This document shows positions 46,798-53,902 of a stretch of DNA of 64,000 bases, in pieces. Within the stretch, counting starts at the first letter, position 1. The number at the start of each line of letters is the position of its first letter. The DNA is from Puteibacter caeruleilacunae (GTDB lineage: Bacteria > Bacteroidota > Bacteroidia > Bacteroidales > Prolixibacteraceae). The position numbers and the translations under genes are program-made. Under the pieces are notes generated by a model. It searched no databases, had not been told where the DNA came from, and saw nothing but the letters and a program-made list of their open reading frames with translations. The stretch covers positions 404,192 through 468,191 of the forward strand of contig SJCO01000002.1 in NCBI GenBank assembly GCA_005217565.1. Direction: 5' to 3'.

Positions 46798-47424
46798 TCA
46801 TTTAACCTCGCCATATAACCACTTAATATTTACGGGAAAGATATTACGATACCTTACACCCTCATTTTTTATTTTGGCAGGAATCCAAGGTGGCATTTTT
46901 TCAACAATAAAGGTCTTAACTGACTCATCTAGTGTTTTATCAATACCTCTATTGACAATAACTTCGGAAAGACTACCATCTCGCTCAACAATACACTTTA
47001 TATAGATCCTTCCGCTATATCCATTGCCTTTCAATTCTTTAGGCATTTGATAATTCTGTCTGAAAAAATCCTCAAGAGCATCAGCGGTCATTTTTTTATC
47101 ATCATACTCAAACTCAGGAAAGCTCTCCACCGTTTTGAAAATTAAACTTTCTGATTCATTCTTCGCTATTAGCAATGCCTTATCTGAAAATTCTTTCTTT
47201 ATATACATCAACATTATAGAGCTCTTACCTGCTTCTTTACTATTCGAAATTTCAACCCGCTCAATCCAGCCAGGATCTAGCTTTGCCAGCATAGTTGGAT
47301 CCACAGGGTATTTGGTTGTATCAATAACAAGCATCGATTTTGGTGCATTATTCTGTGCTTGTACTCCCTGATTAGAAATAAGAATCGACAAACTAAAAAT
47401 TACAATAGAGAAAAATAACTTCAT
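46798..47424 (-). CDS. Secreted TonB C-terminal domain protein with plug-like N-terminus
   Basis: This 208-residue protein has a signal peptide (to about residue 23) and no membrane anchor. The C-terminal half (about 120-205) is a TonB_C domain: GYSGRIYIKCIVERDGSLSEVIVNRGIDKTLDESVKTFIVEKMPPWIPAK. The part before it (DPTMLAKLDPGWIERVEISNSKEAGKSSIMLMYIKK) resembles the short plug-like motif found before TonB_C in other Bacteroidota proteins. The protein would be periplasmic, where TonB_C could contact receptors or itself. It is not a normal energy-transducing TonB, which needs an inner-membrane helix. Confidence 0.75.
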   Translation of the reverse strand: MKLFFSIVIFSLSILISNQGVQAQNNAPKSMLVIDTTKYPVDPTMLAKLDPGWIERVEISNSKEAGKSSIMLMYIKKEFSDKALLIAKNESESLIFKTVESFPEFEYDDKKMTADALEDFFRQNYQMPKELKGNGYSGRIYIKCIVERDGSLSEVIVNRGIDKTLDESVKTFIVEKMPPWIPAKIKNEGVRYRNIFPVNIKWLYGEVK

Positions 47425-47472
47425 GTTCCTTTTTATTAGTTGTTATGTTTTGAATATGGGGTATTCCTAATT

Positions 47473-47928
47473 TTATTTACCTGCATTAGTTTTTTGGCTT
47501 AACGGACCATGTACTGAGCTTCCTGATTTGATCATATCTGGGGTAACAAAAGTAAAACCAACCGGACATTTTAAATCTTCGTACTCATAACCATTTAGGT
47601 AAAGAGTTACAGTCTTCCCTCCTTCATAGCTAAGTTGATAAGCATCAAGAAATCCTTTACCAAATGCTGCGGACTTGCATCTAAACGGACAACAACTTCC
47701 CTGTCTCACATATTTTACCTTTTCACCGTTAGGTCCCCGCAGCGCATTTAAGAAATGATATTCCTTTTCGATACTACCTGTCTTTATTGGCTTCTTTTTG
47801 GAGTAACCGTACTTCTTATTGGTTGAAATTTCAGACAACTTAATAATATCCTTTTGCAAATATTCTTGTGAGAATCCAATGAGGTATAATCCAAATACTA
47901 ATCCTAAAGTCGTAATCAGTTTTTTCAT
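47473..47928 (-). CDS. Small secreted protein of unknown function (GSCCPF motif)
   Basis: This 151-residue protein has a signal peptide to about residue 20. Features are YGYSKKKPIKTGS, FLNALRGPNGEKVKYVRQGSCCPFRC and LYLNGYEYEDLKCPVGFTFVTP. A similar small secreted family in Bacteroidota is sometimes labelled 2-dehydro-3-deoxyphosphooctonate aldolase; no aldolase residues are visible and that name is probably wrong (from memory, not searched). The paired Cys may form a disulfide or bind a metal. Confidence 0.55.
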   Translation of the reverse strand: MKKLITTLGLVFGLYLIGFSQEYLQKDIIKLSEISTNKKYGYSKKKPIKTGSIEKEYHFLNALRGPNGEKVKYVRQGSCCPFRCKSAAFGKGFLDAYQLSYEGGKTVTLYLNGYEYEDLKCPVGFTFVTPDMIKSGSSVHGPLSQKTNAGK

Positions 47929-48024
47929 TTTATTGAGTTTTAATTAATAGATATCCTATTCTTTATTGTTGTAAACAGCAAATTTCCATCACAATAAAGC
48001 ATTTGACTAAACGTACTACGCAAG

Positions 48025-48561
48025 TCAATAAATTCGATCTATCTCGACCTTTATTCCTCTATTTTTGTAATCATATAATACTTCCATTAGAGCTATTTGG
48101 TCTTTATCGATTAAACACTCCAGTCGAAATTTTCGTCTTGGAAACTTCTGTTTTATGGTAATCCAATGTTCTTCATTATCGAATCCTTCAGACTCAACGG
48201 GAACATCAGTAAAAACATAGCTCAGATATACTATATGATCGATTCTAATCGTAGTTACTTTGTCCTTCCACATCTCAACAATCTCATCCTCTTTAAAAAT
48301 CAATTTTCCATAGATATTCTCTCTGTTTAAATACTTCAAGATAAGGCCAAACACAAAGAAAAACAAAACAGTTAAAACTCCCCACTTCCATTCTACAATA
48401 AAGTCATATCCCCAGTGTTCCAAACTAAATCTCGATGGAATCAGTAGCAAGATAATTATAACGATAATAATCGACGAAACACCCAATAATGTTAATGCAC
48501 ATCCTCCAACACTTTTATTTTTTTCGCCTCTGTGTACTATGGTTATTGGTAAGTCAGTCAT
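48025..48561 (-). CDS. Hypothetical membrane protein with PH-like cytoplasmic region
   Basis: This 178-residue protein has two membrane spans, about residues 20-43 and 58-80, then a beta-rich soluble domain (GKLIFKEDEIVEMWKDKVTTIRIDHIVYLSY) that resembles bacterial PH-like domains in order of strands, ending in a short helix. No specific family is recognized. Its architecture is similar in outline, but not in sequence, to the two-span protein at 43654-44316. Confidence 0.55.
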   Translation of the reverse strand: MTDLPITIVHRGEKNKSVGGCALTLLGVSSIIIVIIILLLIPSRFSLEHWGYDFIVEWKWGVLTVLFFFVFGLILKYLNRENIYGKLIFKEDEIVEMWKDKVTTIRIDHIVYLSYVFTDVPVESEGFDNEEHWITIKQKFPRRKFRLECLIDKDQIALMEVLYDYKNRGIKVEIDRIY

Positions 48562-48600
48562 TTATTGCTCTATTATTAAGTTACCTCTTCATCAATATCA

Positions 48601-49449
48601 TTATTCCAACACCGTTAGATACATGCTTGGACTTAGTTTATTATTCTTTTTCCACTTCGCCTCTGTTCCCCAGCGATATAAGCCACAAAAATTCTTGCTG
48701 TTTTTAAACAAGATATAGGCATCGGTCATTTGCTTATTAATCTTGATTGCACGATCAGGATTATTTCCAGCAACCTCTAACCATTCCAATGTAATACCTA
48801 CCTTTCCGTTAAGGACAATATCATATGGAGTCAAGTCCATTGTAGCCCAACCAGATTCTTCAGTAATAGTTAAGATAATGTTCTCTGTTAATAATTCGTC
48901 AGCGACCTTGGTCCCTTCTATTGACCTTATGTGCAACCGGAACAAACTCTTATCAAAGGACTGCCCTTTAAGCAGTACATTTAGATCTTTAACTTTTACA
49001 GGCTTATCTTCCAGGTCTAGTATCAAACCAATTTCATAACCTCGTCTTGTTTTTTGTCCACCCCAACCACTCCAGCCAGAAGACTTACTTGGCTTTATTG
49101 CTCCTACCTTTATCTCAGAGGAAGGAGTTATTGTTACTTCAGGGAGTTCAACAACTGATGCATTAAGCTTAATATCTCCTTCAATATCGAGCAATTCCTG
49201 TGTCGTGAATTTCTGAGGATCATAACCTATCATTGAAATCCGTACTACAGATGTAGCTTCACTTTTCGCTTTAAACCGAAAATTCCCATCACTATCAGTG
49301 ATTGTACCATAATTGGAATCGATAATCCCAATGCTTACGTATTTCAAAGGTTCATTTGTTTTTGAATCAACTACCCTACCTTCCAAAACCTGCCCCATAA
49401 GGGTAGTTTGAACTAATAGAAGTAACATGATTATTGAAGTTGTTTTCAT
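48601..49449 (-). CDS. Secreted carboxypeptidase-regulatory-like domain protein, 285-residue type
   Basis: The start at 49449 (MKTTSIIMLLLLVQTTLMGQ) is preferred; the frame extends 3 codons further. A CarboxypepD_reg-like domain (LEGRVVDSKTNEPLKYVSIGI, GTITDSDGNFRFKAKSE, about 22-100) is followed by a jelly-roll-like C-terminal region (KVKDLNVLLKGQSFDKSLFRLHIRSIEG). This resembles the N-terminus of TonB receptors but lacks a plug and barrel. It is probably periplasmic or surface-exposed. The function is unknown. Confidence 0.72.
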   Translation of the reverse strand: MKTTSIIMLLLLVQTTLMGQVLEGRVVDSKTNEPLKYVSIGIIDSNYGTITDSDGNFRFKAKSEATSVVRISMIGYDPQKFTTQELLDIEGDIKLNASVVELPEVTITPSSEIKVGAIKPSKSSGWSGWGGQKTRRGYEIGLILDLEDKPVKVKDLNVLLKGQSFDKSLFRLHIRSIEGTKVADELLTENIILTITEESGWATMDLTPYDIVLNGKVGITLEWLEVAGNNPDRAIKINKQMTDAYILFKNSKNFCGLYRWGTEAKWKKNNKLSPSMYLTVLE

Positions 49450-49574
49450 TTTAATCACATTTTATTGGTCTTCCGAATTTAACTATATATTACCAAACAT
49501 CAAAACATCTGTTAAACAAATGCTTTAAAGTTAGTCAAGCAAAACCTCCTCCGTACCCCCTTAAAATCAATCAA

Positions 49575-49910
49575 TTTTGCTACCTTTACACATGAGGTAA
49601 TCAACCATCGTTCTTACTGTAGTGTTTTCCATGTCGGTGCGTTTCTGGGGAGTAATGTTTCTAAAAACACGACATTTCCGAAGTAAAATGTTTCTAAAAA
49701 TGCTACATTTTAGTCAACCTACCGAATCGGGACCGAATGAGAAGCAAATCACTACTGAATAACAGTAAAATGAGAGGTTCATTTAATCTCCATTGATTCC
49801 CCCACCTTTCCTTGAACACTTAATTCCCAAATAACATTAATCAAACATCAGGTTTTAATCAAATTTTACTCCTATTCTTACATCCTTTTACACTATGCTA
49901 TTGTTGAAAT
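49575..49910 (+). repeat. Diverged 0.3-kb non-coding element, copy A
   Basis: Both ends match copy B at 50961-51264: the left end is an identical 16-base stretch TTTTGCTACCTTTACA followed by ATCAAC and CGTTCTT, and the right end shares TTTACTC, CATTC-like and ATCCTTTTAC blocks in the same order. The middle is poorly conserved. The left block looks like a -7 region on the plus strand. No protein is encoded. The two copies flank the DUF1080 gene. The rest of 49450-50045 holds only a terminator. Confidence 0.5.
49656..49710 (+). repeat. Tandem 22-bp repeats resembling insertion-sequence ends
   Basis: TGTTTCTAAAAACACG at 49656 and TGTTTCTAAAAATGCT at 49689 begin two 22-base units, 33 bp apart, that each end in ACATTT and differ at three positions. 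A related unit begins TGTCCCCAAAATGG at 51010 and also ends ACATTTTAG. Multiple short terminal repeats of this kind are typical of IS21-family ends (from memory); no transposase is present. Confidence 0.35.
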
Positions 49911-49941
49911 CAATCAGGTCTTAAAGGACTGATACGTCCAT

Positions 49942-49980
49942 AAAAAAACAGTCCGGCTAAATAATTACTTAGTCGGACTG
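49942..49980 (-). terminator. Terminator of the DUF1080 gene
   Basis: A 12-bp stem (CAGTCCGACTAA / TTAGCCGGACTG on the minus strand, one G-U pair) is followed by seven T residues. Confidence 0.9.
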
Positions 49981-50045
49981 CAATGGTTTAAGCACAAATT
50001 ACAACCGTAACATCAATGCCGTAACCAATATAAATTCTGAATATT

Positions 50046-50846
50046 TTATTTAAGTAGTTCCGCTGGAATCTCCTTTATCGCTTTAATCTTTACGCTTTTA
50101 ATAAAAAGCTCTCCACCTTCAGATTGGAATTGGATTTTTCCTTTAGATAATGGTTCTGTTGTACCATCCTCTAAGTATTTCGCCGAATTGTAGTTTACCA
50201 TGTTCACCTTTCCATTTACTACATGAACAGAGGTTCTTCCAAAACAATAAAGTTCAACAGTATTCCATTCTCCCGATGCTTTTTCATAGTCTCCATCTTT
50301 CGAAACAATACGAGTATCGGTACCTGGTACAGAAGGAGTTTTCTCTCCATCTTTTGAATATACAAATTTACCCTCGGCGTTTTTCTCCATAGGTATTTCA
50401 CAGTATGACTTCCCCATGCGATATGAATCTCCGATGTGACCAGTCCATAGCTGAAGTTCATGGGAGCTCATCCAAACACCAAGTCCAACGCCAAAATCAC
50501 CATAACTATGATACAGCAGACCTGAATTGTATTTAGTAAACACCTCATCACCCCACTTAAACTCCATCACCAAATGGTAATTCTCAAACTCTTCTTGCGT
50601 AGCCAGTGATGCATTGATTTCTCCAGAAATACGAATTACTTTCTCGCCATCCAGATCAACAACGGAAAAAAGATTCATCGGATCTTTATTTAATCCAATT
50701 GGTTCTCCACCTTTTTCTTTTGGTCCTACCCAAGTATCCCAACCATTCAGGTTCTCTCCATTAAAAAGTGGTCTCCAAGGTTCTTCACAAGAATTGAATA
50801 ATGTTGCAGCTATTGCAAACAATAACAAAAAAGTATAACTCTTCAT
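50046..50846 (-). CDS. DUF1080 (3-keto-disaccharide hydrolase-like) lipoprotein
   Basis: This 266-residue lipoprotein has a lipobox near Cys20 (LFNSC). The DUF1080 jelly-roll markers are PLFNGENLNGWDTWVG near 27-42, NYHLVMEFKWGDE (about 87-99), HELQLWTG (about 130) and GKIQFQSEGGELFIKSVKI at the end. Members bind or hydrolyse sugars or keto-sugars. The catalytic mechanism is not clear from this sequence alone. It stands alone with its own terminator, flanked by two copies of a diverged non-coding element. Confidence 0.88.
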   Translation of the reverse strand: MKSYTFLLLFAIAATLFNSCEEPWRPLFNGENLNGWDTWVGPKEKGGEPIGLNKDPMNLFSVVDLDGEKVIRISGEINASLATQEEFENYHLVMEFKWGDEVFTKYNSGLLYHSYGDFGVGLGVWMSSHELQLWTGHIGDSYRMGKSYCEIPMEKNAEGKFVYSKDGEKTPSVPGTDTRIVSKDGDYEKASGEWNTVELYCFGRTSVHVVNGKVNMVNYNSAKYLEDGTTEPLSKGKIQFQSEGGELFIKSVKIKAIKEIPAELLK

Positions 50847-50960
50847 AATATTAAATGGTTAATATGTGGTATAGATAAAATTTCTAAATAAAACGGCTCC
50901 ATAAATATAGGATAGTTTCATTAATATTCTCAATAATATTTTCTTTTATTCCACCTCCAT

Positions 50961-51264
50961 TTTTGCTACCTTTACAATCACGATAACCGATCAACGTTCT
51001 TCTCACAGATGTCCCCAAAATGGGTACATTTTAGAGTAAAAAGGCTTTATTCAAGAAGAATTCTCCTACAGACTCCCGGAAAATATCGAAGACAATCGAA
51101 GAAAAGTAAAATTTGGTATTAATTTGGTAGGACCCCGAGTTGACTCAGGTTACTATCCAAGTACCCCACATCCATATCCAATGTCACATAGATCTATAAA
51201 CAGACTTTAGTCAAAGTTTACTCTCATTCGTATATCCTTTTACCCATAGCCAATGTTGTGGTTA
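50961..51264 (+). repeat. Diverged 0.3-kb non-coding element, copy B
   Basis: This is the partner of the copy at 49575-49910, in the same orientation, with the identical left block at 50961-50976 and a right block ending ATCCTTTTAC near 51242. It lies upstream of the DUF1080 gene and downstream of the amidase gene, filling most of the 442-bp gap. Confidence 0.5.
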
Positions 51265-51288
51265 ATTTGATACTACAATTAGAATAAA

Positions 51289-52347
51289 TCATTTAAATAT
51301 ACCCCAAAAACGCATTACCCACTTCAGTGTAACACCGTCCTTCTCATTTGTAAGATAATATGCGAAAAGCCATCTGACAAAAAAAGGTACCGGAAGCCTC
51401 AACTGTTTAAAGGCTTCTTTTAATAAACGATCATTGGTCCCAACGCTCACTTTCTTAAAATCACTCACATGAAGGTCAGCAGATGTATTCAACTCTATAT
51501 AACATGCCACTTTATTCTCACAATCAAAATCACTCATGCGAATCTTCTTCACCTCCATACTCTCACAGGTTCTAAAGCATACCTCTCTTCTCCCGAGATC
51601 ATATCCAATTTGCCATTTCGTTCCACGAGTCTTCACTTTATCTAAGACATTAAATCCAGACATCAATGTTTGCGACTTATCTACTCTCGAAAAAACGTTT
51701 AGGGATTTACAAATGCTATTAAAACGACCACAACCTGCAGCATCGGTCTCAAATCCTCTCTTTGAATATCCATAGGTGGAGTTCGTAATTGCAGCGTATG
51801 GCAGTCCCTTTCCGCGATGCACAATCCGTTTTCCATCGATATATTCAACAACTGCACTATTGCCCATCCTGTCTGTAATGAAGTAATGAACCTTTGCATA
51901 AAGTGGAGCAATTACAATATTTGATGTTTGTTGAATAAGTTCATCAACACTTTTAAAGTTATCCAATCCATACTGGATCCATTGTAACTCAATCAGCGCT
52001 TTCTGCCCTTTTAATTTTGGATAAACCGAGCAATTCAACCATAATATTTCAATTGCCAATCCAGCTTCATTCATTCCTCCATTGGGCAGTGATTGTCCGT
52101 ATTGATTAAAGGTAAGACTGGCATATTTTGATCGCCATCTCAGTTTCTGATAGGCTCCTGGTGCGGGAAAAGAAATCTTGGCAACTGCCTTTGGATTATA
52201 CATTAAAACTCCGTTTCCAAAATGCCAGTCATAGCTTTTGTACATAAAAACATCAGTTCTTCCCTTAATTGTAAATGCACTACACCCTAGAGCCACCCCA
52301 TAGAATCCGAATAATACCAAGATAATTACAACAACTTTCAATTTCAT
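51289..52347 (-). CDS. Linear amide C-N hydrolase (Ntn family, choloylglycine hydrolase-like)
   Basis: This 352-residue secreted protein has an N-terminal signal that ends just before Cys22 (GCSAFTIKG), the expected N-terminal nucleophile of Ntn hydrolases after processing. Further family features are YKSYDWHFG (about 36-44), GGMNEAGLAIEILWLN and AAITNSTYG. Such enzymes cleave linear amides (bile-salt conjugates, penicillin V, N-acyl homoserine lactones, other N-acyl amides). The substrate is unknown. The promoter at 52376-52406 drives it alone. Confidence 0.85.
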   Translation of the reverse strand: MKLKVVVIILVLFGFYGVALGCSAFTIKGRTDVFMYKSYDWHFGNGVLMYNPKAVAKISFPAPGAYQKLRWRSKYASLTFNQYGQSLPNGGMNEAGLAIEILWLNCSVYPKLKGQKALIELQWIQYGLDNFKSVDELIQQTSNIVIAPLYAKVHYFITDRMGNSAVVEYIDGKRIVHRGKGLPYAAITNSTYGYSKRGFETDAAGCGRFNSICKSLNVFSRVDKSQTLMSGFNVLDKVKTRGTKWQIGYDLGRREVCFRTCESMEVKKIRMSDFDCENKVACYIELNTSADLHVSDFKKVSVGTNDRLLKEAFKQLRLPVPFFVRWLFAYYLTNEKDGVTLKWVMRFWGIFK

Positions 52348-52375
52348 AGTCTTAAACTTTAATGTTCTAAAGTCT

Positions 52376-52406
52376 CAAAACTATGCCTCCACTTAATAAC
52401 CTGAAA
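52376..52406 (-). promoter_or_regulatory. Promoter of the Ntn amidase gene
   Basis: Minus strand TTTC (52406-52403), 19 bp, TAGTTTTG (52383-52376), an exact TAnnTTTG match. The leader is about 22 bases. Confidence 0.6.
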
Positions 52407-52511
52407 ATAAAAGGGAATACCAACAACATTCAGGGATATCTATCAGTGCTCAGGGGTAGTTAGTAGTCATTTAGGGATAAATAACAAAGGATAGCGCAGA
52501 CCAAGATATAC

Positions 52512-53435
52512 TCAGGATTCATTCTCTTCTGCTGAAATCTGTTCAAGATAAGCTTTCATTATTGGGACATATTTTCTTGATACGGGAACTATGCCTGCCG
52601 ACAAGTGCAATTTATATCCCGATGCGTTGCCCTCAACTTTTGCCACCTTCTGCATATTCACAATGTAACTGTTATGACATCGGAATATACCTGTTGTATT
52701 TTCATTGATCTGTTTGTCGGCACTACTGAGCGTTGTTCTAATCAGGACATCACTTTTGTCTGTATTGGTGACCACTTTGATATAGTTATCTTGTGATTGG
52801 ATATAATCAATTTCCGCAAACTGAAAGCTGTACTTTTTGTTGTGCTCCTGAGAGTAGATCTCAACAAGTTCATCAAGATGATTAGAAGACTTCGTTATAC
52901 CTGCATTCATTTTCCCAGCTTCACGTAATCGTTTCATCAATATATAATTAGAATGCAAAACCAATATCATAAGCAAAGGCATAAATCCAACAGAAATGGC
53001 CATGACCTGAAACTGCATGAGTATTCTCCAGGAAAATGAGTTGTAGTCAAAATAGTCGGCCCAAATAAAATAGCTGGTAGCAGCACCTATTACTATCAAC
53101 ACCAACATCAATATCATCGTGCTAAGAATTGTGTATGGTTTCTTAACTACGAGTGATAATAAATTAACCAGCCCATACCACAGTATTATAGGATATCCAG
53201 CATACTTAAAGATGATAATATAGCGCTCCAGGCGCGGAAAGGAATGCAATCCAAAAGGCGTTAAGATAGCCAGCAAACTAGCTGTAGAAACAAACAATAT
53301 AGCAACAAAAAATAAGAGTTGTTTTCTGTTTCTCAATAATTCATATTCCCTCTGTAATAGTGTTATTACACGCTCAATCGACGTTGTTACATTTCCCTTT
53401 GGTTGTTTCCTATTCATTGCACTAAGATAAACCAA
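52512..53435 (-). CDS. Membrane-anchored LytTR-domain regulator
   Basis: This 307-residue protein has four membrane spans, about residues 40-62, 72-95, 101-124 and 137-160, then a LytTR DNA-binding domain (about 205-300): FQFAEIDYIQSQDNYIKVV and IFRCHNSYIVNMQKVAKV. It has no receiver domain. It would act at promoters while fixed in the inner membrane, without a phosphorelay. Met7 (53417) is an alternative start. The targets are unknown; the divergent PD40-TPR gene at 53903 and the amidase gene are neighbours. Confidence 0.85.
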   Translation of the reverse strand: MVYLSAMNRKQPKGNVTTSIERVITLLQREYELLRNRKQLLFFVAILFVSTASLLAILTPFGLHSFPRLERYIIIFKYAGYPIILWYGLVNLLSLVVKKPYTILSTMILMLVLIVIGAATSYFIWADYFDYNSFSWRILMQFQVMAISVGFMPLLMILVLHSNYILMKRLREAGKMNAGITKSSNHLDELVEIYSQEHNKKYSFQFAEIDYIQSQDNYIKVVTNTDKSDVLIRTTLSSADKQINENTTGIFRCHNSYIVNMQKVAKVEGNASGYKLHLSAGIVPVSRKYVPIMKAYLEQISAEENES

Positions 53436-53902
53436 TTGAACCTAGAGCGCAACCTTCTGGGCCAAGAAGCTCGTCAATACCCTCTTGATAAGCCCCTGTT
53501 CGTCTAGCATTATGCTCAAATTGCATACAATGTTCTACGAAAGTCAGCCAAATCCCCAGGGAACTCTATAGGTTTTCATATGTTGGTGTAAGGAAGAGGT
53601 TAACCGGGTATAAGGCCAACCTCTTGCCATCACACCACTATCCGATTGTGGTATAATTTCTGATTTTCATGGCAATTGTTTTTTCAAAAATGATAGTCCG
53701 AAATACTTAACGCAAAGGATGATGTAACCTCCTTATTCTTTAGCAATCATCCCAATAGAGATCATTCATATGTATTATGATTGTACGAACTTCAGAAGCA
53801 TTAGTTTTCCAAGGTCAGACTACTAATCATTAAAAAATATTTCTATTTTTAATGTCCAATTAACCAGACTAACAGGAGGCTATCTCCAAAACTAATTTAA
53901 CC
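53436..53902. other. Non-coding region between divergent LytTR and PD40-TPR genes
   Basis: Contains an inverted repeat AAGAGGTT / AACCTCTT (about 53606-53637) without a T tract. AGGAGG at 53874 is 23 bases before the ATG, too far to be a normal ribosome site. No gene was recognized. Confidence 0.5.

Noticed and set aside
53874-53879. AGGAGG as a ribosome binding site for the PD40-TPR gene
   Set aside because: It is 23 bases before the ATG, too far, and Bacteroidota rarely rely on Shine-Dalgarno sites.
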